Below the pieces are notes generated by a model that saw nothing but the letters and a program-made list of their open reading frames with translations, was not told the DNA's origin and ran no database searches. A stretch of DNA of 64,000 nt from Blautia sp. (GTDB lineage Bacteria; Bacillota; Clostridia; Lachnospirales; Lachnospiraceae), in contig JAUUSJ010000001.1 in assembly GCA_030841965.1 (NCBI GenBank), forward strand, positions 1 through 64,000, written 5' to 3'. The first letter of the stretch is position 1. Every line of letters starts with the position of its first letter. The position numbers and the translations under genes were made by a program. Positions 32,976 to 41,557 of this stretch are shown in pieces.

Positions 32976-35480
32976 ATGGCAATCAAAATTGCATTGGCGG
33001 GTAACCCTAACTGTGGTAAGACGACATTATTCAATGCCTTGACAGGTTCAAATCAGTTTGTCGGTAACTGGCCAGGTGTTACAGTGGAAAAGAAAGAGGG
33101 AAGATTAAAAGGACATAAGGATGTCACAATTATGGACTTACCGGGAATTTATTCCTTATCGCCTTATACTTTAGAGGAAGTAGTAGCGAGAAATTATCTT
33201 ATCACAGATAAGCCAGACGCTATCTTGAATATTGTGGATGGAACCAATATTGAGAGAAACTTATATTTATCTACACAGCTTATGGAGCTTGGTTTCCCAG
33301 TTGTTATGGCTGTCAATATGATGGATATCGTGGAGAAATCAGGAGATAAGATTTACATAGACAAATTGAGTAAGAAGCTTGGATGTGAGGTTGTTGAGAT
33401 TTCTGCTCTTAAGGGAACGGGAATTGAGAAGGCGGCACAAAAAGCAGTGGATGCAGCGAAAAGAGGAAAAAGTGAGATTGTCCACCAATTTGATAAAGGT
33501 GTAGAGGAAATCATCAAAAAGGTGGAAAATAAATTGGGCTCGGATGTCGCAGAGGAGCAGAAGAGATTTTTTGCAATTAAGCTTTTAGAGAGCGACGATA
33601 AAATTGCAGATATGATGAAGTCTGTGCCAGATGTGTCAGCTGAGATTAAAGAATTAGAAGATAAATTTGATGATGATGCTGAGAGTATTATCACAAATGA
33701 GAGATATACTTATATTTCTTCTATTATCGGAGAATGTTGTAAGAAGAATAAAGAGAAGACATTGACGACATCAGATAAGATTGACAGGGTTGTCACAAAC
33801 CAGTGGTTAGCACTTCCAATCTTTGCAGTTATTATGTTTATCGTCTATTATGTTTCGGTAACGACGGTCGGCGGTATTGCTACAGACTGGGCAAATGATG
33901 GTGTATTCGGTGACGGATGGCATTTATTTGGAATTGGAAGTAGTCAGTTCGCAGAAGTTGACGAAGAATTTGCAGGAGCAAGTCAGGTAATTAACGGATT
34001 TGTCGAGGCAGCAGCTGCAAAGGGAGTTGACGTATCTTCTATCGAGGCAGCTTTAGACAGTGAGTCGGAAGAGTACGATACAGAGGCGGCAAAGGCAGCG
34101 GTTGCTCAATTAGTATCAAACTTCACAGAGGCAGATACAGCTACTTATACAGTTGTAGATGAAGAGACGATGGCGGATGAGCAAGTAACATCCACTTTCG
34201 CGGAGTTGACAGCGGCACAGCAGGTATTTGATGAGTATAATGGAGAGGCGCCAGACCCAGCAGATTATGGTATTTGGATTCCTGGTATCCCTGTATTTAT
34301 CGAGGCAGCATTAGACAGTGTCAACTGTGCAGACTGGTTGAGAGGATTAATTATGGACGGTATTGTTGCCGGTGTCGGTGCAGTACTTGGTTTCGTTCCT
34401 CAGATTTTAATTTTATTTATTTTCCTTGCCTTCTTGGAGGCTTGTGGTTATATGGCGCGTATCGCATTTATTATGGACCGTATTTTCCGCAAATTTGGTC
34501 TTTCAGGTAAATCTTTCATTCCGATGTTAATTGGTTCAGGTTGTGGTATTCCTGGTATTATGGCATCCAGAACAATTGAGAATGACAGAGACCGTAAGAT
34601 GACAATTATAACAACAACATTTATCCCTTGTGGTGCGAAGCTTCCATTTATCGCGATGGTTGCAGGAGCAATTTTTGATGGCGCTCCATGGGTGGCTCCA
34701 TCTGCATATTTCTTAGGTATCGCAGCAATCATTTGCTCTGGTATTATTTTAAAGAAAACAAAAATATTTGCTGGTGACCCAGCGCCATTCGTTATGGAGC
34801 TTCCAGCATATCATATGCCAACAGTATCTAATGTTTTGAGAAGCATGTGGGAGCGTGGCTGGTCCTTTATTAAGAAGGCTGGTACCATCATTCTCTTATC
34901 CACAATCGTTATCTGGTTTACAACCTATTTTGGATTTGTGGATGGAGCATTCCAGATGTTAGCAGAAGACCAGATGGATTACAGTATTCTCGCTCAGATT
35001 GGTAAGGCAATCTGCTGGATTTTCATTCCTCAGGGATGGGGTAACTGGCAGGCAGCAGTTGCATCTGTCACAGGACTTGTAGCAAAGGAAAATATCGTTG
35101 GAACAATGGGTATTTTATACGGTGGCGGAGAAGGAAGCGTGTATGCAAATATGGGTGCTCAGTTTACTGCTGTATCTGGATATGCATTCTTAGCATTCAA
35201 CTTACTCTGTGCTCCTTGTTTTGCAGCGATGGGTGCAATCAAGCGTGAGATGAATAATACAAAATGGTTCTGGATTGCAATTGGATATCAGTGTGGATTA
35301 GCATATATTGTATCCTTAGTTATCAACCAGATTGGTACTTTAGTAACAGGTGGCGGACTTGGTATCTGGACAATTGTGGCATTTGCACTTATTATAGGAT
35401 TTGTATACTTATTAGTTCGTCCTTATAAGCAGAGCAATAGCTTAAATGTAAATACAGAGAAAATGTTTGCTGCAAAATAA
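32976..35480 (+). CDS. feoB: Ferrous iron transporter FeoB
   Basis: This 834-residue membrane protein couples a G-protein domain to Fe(II) uptake. The G domain (1 to about 165) has GNPNCGKTT (9-17), DLPG and NMMD. Two Gate domains follow with the hallmark GSGCGIPGIMASR and FIPCGAKLPF segments. An acidic insertion of about 120 residues (about 315-430) after the first membrane helix is predicted to be outside; similar insertions occur in other Clostridial FeoB proteins. AAAGGAG lies before the ATG. Confidence 0.97.
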   Translation: MAIKIALAGNPNCGKTTLFNALTGSNQFVGNWPGVTVEKKEGRLKGHKDVTIMDLPGIYSLSPYTLEEVVARNYLITDKPDAILNIVDGTNIERNLYLSTQLMELGFPVVMAVNMMDIVEKSGDKIYIDKLSKKLGCEVVEISALKGTGIEKAAQKAVDAAKRGKSEIVHQFDKGVEEIIKKVENKLGSDVAEEQKRFFAIKLLESDDKIADMMKSVPDVSAEIKELEDKFDDDAESIITNERYTYISSIIGECCKKNKEKTLTTSDKIDRVVTNQWLALPIFAVIMFIVYYVSVTTVGGIATDWANDGVFGDGWHLFGIGSSQFAEVDEEFAGASQVINGFVEAAAAKGVDVSSIEAALDSESEEYDTEAAKAAVAQLVSNFTEADTATYTVVDEETMADEQVTSTFAELTAAQQVFDEYNGEAPDPADYGIWIPGIPVFIEAALDSVNCADWLRGLIMDGIVAGVGAVLGFVPQILILFIFLAFLEACGYMARIAFIMDRIFRKFGLSGKSFIPMLIGSGCGIPGIMASRTIENDRDRKMTIITTTFIPCGAKLPFIAMVAGAIFDGAPWVAPSAYFLGIAAIICSGIILKKTKIFAGDPAPFVMELPAYHMPTVSNVLRSMWERGWSFIKKAGTIILLSTIVIWFTTYFGFVDGAFQMLAEDQMDYSILAQIGKAICWIFIPQGWGNWQAAVASVTGLVAKENIVGTMGILYGGGEGSVYANMGAQFTAVSGYAFLAFNLLCAPCFAAMGAIKREMNNTKWFWIAIGYQCGLAYIVSLVINQIGTLVTGGGLGIWTIVAFALIIGFVYLLVRPYKQSNSLNVNTEKMFAAK

Positions 35481-35494
35481 AGAGAATCTTTCAC

Positions 35495-35580
35495 TCGTGG
35501 CTGTTTATGTCAGCAGACATGTCAGTTTAAATAATATCGTATATTGTATTGTGGAGCAAAGTTTTGCTCCCGATATAATA
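35495..35580 (+). repeat. Structured spacer between feoB and its small partner
   Basis: TATGTCAGCAGACATGTC at about 35503-35520 shares the AGCAGACATRTC core with 6361 and 56018. A second hairpin, GGAGCAAA/TTTGCTCC, is enclosed by ATATCG/CGATAT (about 35534-35576). No T-run follows, so it may process or slow the message rather than end it. Confidence 0.45.
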
Positions 35581-35613
35581 GGCGATGAGATTAGATTTTA
35601 GGGGGTGTTTGAT

Positions 35614-35751
35614 ATGGGAACTTTTATTGTTGGAGCTATTTTAGTTGGTATTGTAGTTCTTATTATAAGAAGTATGATAAAAGATAAAAAGGCAGGAAAA
35701 TCTCTCTCCTGTGGAGGGGATTGCAAGAACTGTGGAGGACACTGTCACTAA
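35614..35751 (+). CDS. FeoB-associated Cys-rich membrane protein
   Basis: This 45-residue protein has one N-terminal transmembrane helix (about 2-19) and a cysteine-rich tail (SCGGDCKNCGGHCH). That is the pattern of the FeoB-associated Cys-rich membrane protein family, thought to help pass iron to or from FeoB. It begins 133 bp after feoB with GGGGGTG about 9 nt before the ATG. Its position directly after feoB supports the call. Confidence 0.85.
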   Translation: MGTFIVGAILVGIVVLIIRSMIKDKKAGKSLSCGGDCKNCGGHCH

Positions 35752-35869
35752 GATTGGAAAAGATGAGAGGCGTCGTTATCATACCTTTCAAACATCGTTT
35801 GCGAATTTCCAAGAAGGTGATAGTTTTTTGCAGAACTGTCATCTGGTATAGGAGAAATGGAGGCGCAGA

Positions 35870-36346
35870 GTGCAGGAATTAAAGCAAAAAAATAGAAAGG
35901 CACAAGATTCTAGAAGCTATCATCGTACGCAGATGCAAAAAGAAATGGTAATTCAAAAGCTAAAAGAACAGGGCGGAAGAATTACGAAGCAGAGATTAAT
36001 GCTACTTGACATTATATTAGAGGAAGACTGTTCTTGCTGTAAAGAAATTTATTATAAGGCAGTAAAGAGGGATAGTCGAATCGGGACAGCAACTGTTTAT
36101 AGGATGATTAATACTCTGGAAGAGATAGGTGCAATTAGTAGAAAAAACATGTATAAGATTGCCTGTGGAGAAGAGTGTTCAGTAGAGAATGCCTGCACAA
36201 TTGAGCTAGATGACCACACGACCTATCATTTATCAGCGAATAAATGGAATGCAGTAATAACAGCAGGACTTCAGGCCTGTGGATATTTAGACAATCAGGG
36301 AATTAAGAGTGTTGTCGTGAGACAGTGCCAGTGTGAAGAGGCATAA
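35870..36346 (+). CDS. Divergent Fur-family transcriptional regulator
   Basis: This 158-residue protein contains the Fur winged helix (GGRITKQRLMLLDIILEE and GTATVYRMINTLEEIGAI, about 35-95). Its C-terminal half lacks the usual HHxH metal motif and carries CGEECSVENAC and a terminal CQCEE instead. The start is GTG at 35870. Located after feoB, it probably reports iron state to this locus. The odd cysteine pattern suggests different metal ligation. Confidence 0.8.
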   Translation: MQELKQKNRKAQDSRSYHRTQMQKEMVIQKLKEQGGRITKQRLMLLDIILEEDCSCCKEIYYKAVKRDSRIGTATVYRMINTLEEIGAISRKNMYKIACGEECSVENACTIELDDHTTYHLSANKWNAVITAGLQACGYLDNQGIKSVVVRQCQCEEA

Positions 36347-36381
36347 ATTCAAACATTAACTTATCTACTTAAATAAAATGA

Positions 36382-36446
36382 GGATTGTGGGAGCACATTG
36401 TGCGGAGCAATCCAGTATCAAAAGGGTCAAAATGCTTTTTGACCCT
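36382..36446 (+). repeat. GATTG...GCGGAGCAATC hairpin repeat, copy after fur-like gene
   Basis: GGATTG (36382-36387) pairs with CAATCC (36408-36413) around GCACA/TGTGC, followed by GGGTCAAAA/TTTTGACCC (36425-36446). It closely matches 13455-13518. The lower stem has gained a matched G-C pair relative to that copy. Confidence 0.75.
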
Positions 36447-36476
36447 AACCTTAAAAAATATATTTGATAGGGAAAA

Positions 36477-36502
36477 GAGCGCTGAGAAATCAGCGCTCTT
36501 TT
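36477..36502 (+). terminator. Terminator
   Basis: GAGCGCTGA (36477-36485) pairs with TCAGCGCTC (36490-36498), followed by TTTTAC. It ends the fur-like transcript. The next 300 bp hold only the promoter at 36674. Confidence 0.85.
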
Positions 36503-36673
36503 ACATACTATTATCTGTATCATGTCTGTTTCCTTCCTATTGGGAAATTTATTTATTCAGGGTGGGAATTTTTGCTAAGTGATGATAAACAATTCCATTT
36601 TTTAGAGGGGGCTTATGACAAAAATATATAATTTATTATATTATCTATGACAAATACATCCATTTGCACTAGA

Positions 36674-36702
36674 TTGATAAAAAGCCTAAAACATGATATA
36701 AT
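36674..36702 (+). promoter_or_regulatory. Promoter of kinase/TerY/PP2C operon
   Basis: TTGATA (36674-36679) and TATAAT (36697-36702) are separated by 17 bp, about 100 bp before the kinase gene. Confidence 0.7.
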
Positions 36703-36804
36703 ATGCACAGTGTAATTCTAAAAACAATAGTTTACTTTGTGAAAGATGCCTAGTAATGCAAGAAGAAGGGCGGACCAATAACATAAAATGGAGGCGATAT
36801 AGGG

Positions 36805-38115
36805 ATGGATGATAGCACAAAATTAGCCTTTGGAACAAGAATTGAGACAATATTAGGGAATGAGCTTATTGTAGCTAGATGGCTTGCCGAGGGCGGTCAG
36901 GGGGATATTTATATTATAAAATATAATGAGCAGTTTATGGCACTAAAATGGTATAAGCCGAAAGGATTGGGGAAAAATCCTCAAGCTTTTTACCAGAATT
37001 TACAAAATAATGTGAGACATGGGGCACCGAGTGAGGAGTTTTTATGGCCTATCGATTTGACAAAATGGAAAGATGGGAGCTTTGGGTATGTGATGGGACT
37101 TCGCCCACCGGGATATTCTGAGTTGTCGGAATTTATGCTTGCAGAGGTTCGCTTTCCGTCATTTCGCAAGATTACGGATGTTGCGCTTCATATCGTATCT
37201 GCCTATCGAATTTTACATAATCAAGGATATAGTTACCAAGATTTAAATGATGGAAATTTCTTTATTAATCCGAGTACAGGGAAAGTGTTGATTTGTGATA
37301 ATGATAATGTAGCTCCAGATGGAATGGAGACAGGAATTGCGGGAAAGCCAAGATATATGGCTCCTGAGGTTGTTCTTGGCAAAAGTATGCCAAATAGCCT
37401 AAGTGACCGCTATTCTATGTCTGTTATTTTGTTTATTTTATTTTGCCTCAATCATCCACTTGAGGGCAAGAAATCTCTTGTCCCATGTCTATCTCCAGAG
37501 CTTCAAGAAAAGCTTTATGGTTCGGAGGCGACTTTTATTATGGACCCAGATAATCGAGAAAATGCACCTCATCCAGAGATTCACAAAAATACACTTATTG
37601 TTTGGCCGTATTTGCCAGACTATATGCAAGATTTATTTTTGACGGCATTTAGTCAAAAGGCGTTGCATCATCCGAATGCTCGCCCGTCGGAATTGGAATG
37701 GCTAAAGCGACTTGTGCGATTTAGAAGTGAGATAATTCCATGCACCTGTGGCAATGAAATTTTTACAGAAAATGGAAGAAACTGCAACTGTGAGCGATGT
37801 GGGGAGAGATTGAAGTTGCCTTACCGTATTTGTTTTCGTGACTATGCGATTCCGGGAGTGGCGGACAGCAGAATCTATCGCTGTCAGCTTGGCACTTGTA
37901 ATACAGATGAGGCGTTAAAGCCCGTAGGTCATGTCATCGCGAAGAAATCCGATAAGAGAGCTTTGGGATTGAAAAATTTAAGTAATCAGGTTTGGACAGT
38001 ATCCCTTGCGAGTGGTAAGACGAGAAAGGTGGCTCCAAATGAGATTATGCCACTCAGAGAAGGAATGAGTGTGTATTTGTATAATGAGGTTTTAAAAATT
38101 GAAGTGAATGAGTGA
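36805..38115 (+). CDS. Protein kinase-like protein with zinc ribbon
   Basis: This 436-residue protein has a kinase fold: glycine-rich loop (LAEGGQGDIY), lysine K48 in MALKWY, catalytic loop YQDLNDGNFF (near 144) instead of HRD, metal site CDNDN near 165, and GKPRYMAPEVV. The residues needed for phosphotransfer appear to be kept. A zinc ribbon (CTCGN and CNCERCG) lies near 312-335 and a small beta-rich domain ends the protein. It is the first gene of a kinase-VWA-phosphatase set like the TerY-P triad linked to tellurium-type stress systems. Confidence 0.85.
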   Translation: MDDSTKLAFGTRIETILGNELIVARWLAEGGQGDIYIIKYNEQFMALKWYKPKGLGKNPQAFYQNLQNNVRHGAPSEEFLWPIDLTKWKDGSFGYVMGLRPPGYSELSEFMLAEVRFPSFRKITDVALHIVSAYRILHNQGYSYQDLNDGNFFINPSTGKVLICDNDNVAPDGMETGIAGKPRYMAPEVVLGKSMPNSLSDRYSMSVILFILFCLNHPLEGKKSLVPCLSPELQEKLYGSEATFIMDPDNRENAPHPEIHKNTLIVWPYLPDYMQDLFLTAFSQKALHHPNARPSELEWLKRLVRFRSEIIPCTCGNEIFTENGRNCNCERCGERLKLPYRICFRDYAIPGVADSRIYRCQLGTCNTDEALKPVGHVIAKKSDKRALGLKNLSNQVWTVSLASGKTRKVAPNEIMPLREGMSVYLYNEVLKIEVNE

Positions 38116-38141
38116 GAAACTTAGATGGAAAGGAAGGGTGA

Positions 38142-38924
38142 ATGGATATGCCAACAACAGATATTTTAGGTGGAACACCTAGAAGAGCGTTAAATATTTT
38201 TTATGTTTTAGATACATCGGGAAGTATGGATGGAATTCCAATTGCAACATTGAATCGTGCGATGGAGGAGACGATTGAGATTTTAAAAGAGCAGGCGAAG
38301 ACAAACGCAGATGCCCTCCTAAAAATCGCCGTTCTCGAGTTTAATTCTGACTGTAGATGGCTACAGGCGGAAGGCCCTGAGGAGGCGGAAGATTTTATGT
38401 GGCAGGAGGTAAAAGCGGGTGGACTCACAGAGATGGGAGCGGCGCTTGAGGAGCTAAACTCAAAACTGTCGAGAAATGCATTTTTAAGCTCTATGACGGG
38501 AGCTTATTTGCCGATTATTATATTTATGTCAGATGGATATGCCACAAGTAATTATAAGCCGGCTCTCGACGAAATTCGCAAAAATAAGTGGTTTGCCAGA
38601 GCAATTAAGATTGGATTTGCGATGAGTGATGATGCAGATATTAAAATGTTGGCGGAGGTAGTCGGAAATAGTGAGGCAGTTGTAAAGACAAATGACTGGG
38701 AATTATTTGCCCGTCTTATTCAGTTTTCTTCTGTCACTGCATCGATGCTTGCCAGCACAAGTCGTACTTGTACAGAGCCGGTGACTGGAGCCGATATTAT
38801 TAAGGAGGCGATTGATAGCGGCGAGGCGACCGAGGAAATTTTAATTGACGAGCATGTGGAGTATGACCCAGAGCCAGAGGTGGAGAGCGATTTGGGAGAC
38901 TGGGAAGAGGAAGATTGGGATTAA
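38142..38924 (+). CDS. terY: TerY-like VWA domain protein
   Basis: This 260-residue von Willebrand A domain protein has the full MIDAS motif: D24-x-S26-x-S28 (LDTSGSMDG), a threonine in GLTEMGAAL and an aspartate in FMSDGY. TerY proteins bind a metal and probably present a substrate to the kinase and phosphatase encoded beside them. The C-terminal 30 residues are very acidic. It lies 26 nt after the kinase gene. Confidence 0.88.
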   Translation: MDMPTTDILGGTPRRALNIFYVLDTSGSMDGIPIATLNRAMEETIEILKEQAKTNADALLKIAVLEFNSDCRWLQAEGPEEAEDFMWQEVKAGGLTEMGAALEELNSKLSRNAFLSSMTGAYLPIIIFMSDGYATSNYKPALDEIRKNKWFARAIKIGFAMSDDADIKMLAEVVGNSEAVVKTNDWELFARLIQFSSVTASMLASTSRTCTEPVTGADIIKEAIDSGEATEEILIDEHVEYDPEPEVESDLGDWEEEDWD

Positions 38925-38941
38925 AAATTAGGAGAGATTCA

Positions 38942-40594
38942 ATGACTAAGAATAAAATTTATTCTTTTCACAAAAGCGTTCGCGGGCATATGCATGTGAT
39001 GCGAGATATTGTATGTCAAGATTATTCCGCTTCCTTTGCGGAGGATAATGATTTATTTCATATTGCGATTGTGGCAGATGGACATGGCTCTTCTGTTTGT
39101 ATGAGAAGTAATATTGGCTCCAAGATGGTGACGGAAATTGCTAAGGAGGAGCTGGAGAGCTTTGCCTCGTATATTTTGTACAATCGAAAAAGGGAGATTG
39201 CTAAGAAAGAATTAGAAGAATGGAATTCTTTTTTACAAAATCAAAAGAGTGATAGCTATTTCTTTCGTATTTTTGGCACGGAGGATATTTCTGTGGAAGA
39301 AAGCTTAAATACAGAGTATGCTCAGATGCTGGAGGAAAAGGAAGAGGGCTACGATGGATTTTCTTTTCCTGAGGATAAGGAAGTTTTGATAAGGAAGCTG
39401 ACAGATTCGATTGTCTTTAAATGGAATAAAGCTGTAAAGGAACATTTTGCAGTTCATCCCTTTACAGAGGAAGAGTTTAAACTTGCAGGTGAATATGCAG
39501 AGGAATATAGAAGAAAAATGCATATAGAGCATGCATATGGAACTACGTTAATCGCGTCTTTGCGAGTGAAAAATTTTTTGATTTTGATTCAGCAAGGAGA
39601 TGGACGCTGTGATGTTTTTTATGGAGACGGAGAAGTTGACCAGCCGATTCCTTGGGATGAGAATTGTCATGAAAATGTGACGACATCAATGTGTGATTTT
39701 GATGCAGATAAGGAGATTCGTTCTTGCATTCTCGATCTTTGCGATAGAGAGGTTGTCGCGTGTTATCTTGGCACAGACGGAGTGGAGGATTCTTACCGTG
39801 ACATGGAAGGAACACATGTTTTTTATGAAAGTCTAAGCTGTTATATTGTGGAGAATGGTACGGAGGAATTTGAAAAATATCTCGAAGAAATGCTTCCAAA
39901 ATTTTCTCAAATAGGAAGTGGAGATGATATTTCTGTAGCGGGAATTATCGATTTGGAAGGTATCGCAAAATTAGCAGAATTTTATGATAGAGAGATTAAG
40001 GCATACCAGGTATCCAATATGATGCAGCAGTATGCTAGCAAAAAGATTTCTATGACAAGAAAGCATAAAATTTTAAGACAAAAGGAAGAAGCCGCTAGAT
40101 TAGTTCTGGAAAAAGAGCAAGAAAACTGTAGAGAATATCTAGAAAAAATGGAGTCTGTCGATAGAGAAAAGGAAGACTTAGAGAGGCAATTAAAGCAGGT
40201 GGAACAGGAACTGGCTCAGGGAGAGCAAGATGTCTTTCAAATTGAAAATGCATTGGCAGTAAAGGATAGAGGAGAACTTTTAGAAAAAGTGGCAGATCTT
40301 TTGGAAAATCAGACATTTTTAGCATGTATAAAGCAATACTGTGAGCAGGATTTGGAGAAGAAAAAGGAGAGTAAAAAGCAGATTTATGAACAACTCCAAA
40401 ATAAGAAAAAACAGATTGAAAAAGAGAGTGAAGCAAATAAATCTGATTTGCAAAAGCTAGAGGATGCCAGACAAAAACACCAAAAGGTGAGTGAGGAGTT
40501 TCAAAAATACGATGCACAGTATCAAGAAATTGTTGCCAAATGTGAGGATGCTGCAAAAAATCTAAGAGAACTGAAACAAAAGTCTGTACAATAG
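38942..40594 (+). CDS. PP2C-type phosphatase with C-terminal coiled coil
   Basis: The protein has about 550 residues. The start at 38942 is preferred because GGAGAG lies 5-6 nt before that ATG; an upstream TTG frame overlaps terY without a ribosome site. The PP2C_2 domain (about 1-345) has the metal aspartates in IVADGHGSS, GTDGVEDS and GDDISVAGI. The rest (about 365-550) is a long charged coiled coil. It probably reverses phosphorylation by the kinase at the start of the operon. Confidence 0.88.
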   Translation: MTKNKIYSFHKSVRGHMHVMRDIVCQDYSASFAEDNDLFHIAIVADGHGSSVCMRSNIGSKMVTEIAKEELESFASYILYNRKREIAKKELEEWNSFLQNQKSDSYFFRIFGTEDISVEESLNTEYAQMLEEKEEGYDGFSFPEDKEVLIRKLTDSIVFKWNKAVKEHFAVHPFTEEEFKLAGEYAEEYRRKMHIEHAYGTTLIASLRVKNFLILIQQGDGRCDVFYGDGEVDQPIPWDENCHENVTTSMCDFDADKEIRSCILDLCDREVVACYLGTDGVEDSYRDMEGTHVFYESLSCYIVENGTEEFEKYLEEMLPKFSQIGSGDDISVAGIIDLEGIAKLAEFYDREIKAYQVSNMMQQYASKKISMTRKHKILRQKEEAARLVLEKEQENCREYLEKMESVDREKEDLERQLKQVEQELAQGEQDVFQIENALAVKDRGELLEKVADLLENQTFLACIKQYCEQDLEKKKESKKQIYEQLQNKKKQIEKESEANKSDLQKLEDARQKHQKVSEEFQKYDAQYQEIVAKCEDAAKNLRELKQKSVQ

Positions 40595-40682
40595 AGAACA
40601 GTCTGGCTAATATTTTGGAAAATCTCTTTATATAAGGCAGTTTTGATGGGAAGATGTCAGTGATTTCTTTTGGAGGTATAAT

Positions 40683-41549
40683 GTGAATGAATTTTATGAG
40701 AAATTAGCAAAAATAGTAATGGAATGTGGCTCTGATATTATGGAGAAGAAGGTTGTTCTTCTCGGAGTTTTGAAGGATTATGCCCCTTCTTTTCAGATAG
40801 AGAATAAGCTTTTGGCTAAGGCTGTGGATGAGAAAGTGCATTTCTTATTTTATCAGAATGCGGATAAGGATTTTGATGAAAAAAAGCAGCTTGTCAGTAA
40901 GGCGAGATGGATTCTTGGAAGGGAAATGTACTTAAAAGAAGAGGCTATTGAGAAGGTGATTGTCTCATTTATGATTTTAGCTGGCTGGAAGGATGACTAT
41001 AAGATATTTTTGGAGAGTGAGGCAGCCCAAGAGGTTGGATATCGCGAGTGGAGTGAAAATCTAAAAAATCCCTATGCTGCGCCAGAATATTTTCGTGAGC
41101 TTGGGAATTGCTATTATATTGGGGACGGTATGCAGCAGGATTTAGAGCAGGCCGTATATTGCTTTCGCAAGGCGGCAGAGCAGGGCGATGTCGAGGCGGA
41201 ATTTTGGCTTGGCTATTGCTATAATAATGGACATGGCGTTAAGAAAGACATGAATAAAGCCGCTCAGTGGTATGAGCAGGCCGCAAACTATGGACATGCA
41301 GATGCACAGTGTAATCTCGGCTATTGTTATTATAGAGGAGATGGAGTGGAGCAAGACGATAATAAGGCAATCTATTGGTTTGAGAGAGCCGCAAAGCAGG
41401 GGCAGGTGAAGGCGCAAACTTGGCTTGGATACTGCTATGGGGCTGGAAGAGGAGCAAAACAAAATTTCGCAAAAGCGATAGAATGGTATAAAAAAGCAGC
41501 CAAACAGGGAGATGAGTTTGCAAAAGATAAATTAGATTTATTATTGTAG
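40683..41549 (+). CDS. Sel1-repeat protein
   Basis: This 288-residue protein has an N-terminal helical domain of about 130 residues, then four or so 36-residue Sel1-like repeats (consensus A-x-x-x-LGYCY--G-GV--D--KA--W--KAA, about 135-285). Such solenoids bind partner proteins. The start is GTG at 40683 after a GGAGG site. It follows the PP2C gene by 88 bp and is probably the scaffold of the same signalling module; no enzyme activity is expected. Confidence 0.85.
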   Translation: MNEFYEKLAKIVMECGSDIMEKKVVLLGVLKDYAPSFQIENKLLAKAVDEKVHFLFYQNADKDFDEKKQLVSKARWILGREMYLKEEAIEKVIVSFMILAGWKDDYKIFLESEAAQEVGYREWSENLKNPYAAPEYFRELGNCYYIGDGMQQDLEQAVYCFRKAAEQGDVEAEFWLGYCYNNGHGVKKDMNKAAQWYEQAANYGHADAQCNLGYCYYRGDGVEQDDNKAIYWFERAAKQGQVKAQTWLGYCYGAGRGAKQNFAKAIEWYKKAAKQGDEFAKDKLDLLL

Positions 41550-41557
41550 GAGGCGAG

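Noticed and set aside
36385..36582. 65-residue frame after the fur-like gene
   Set aside because: It starts within the hairpin repeat and passes through a terminator.
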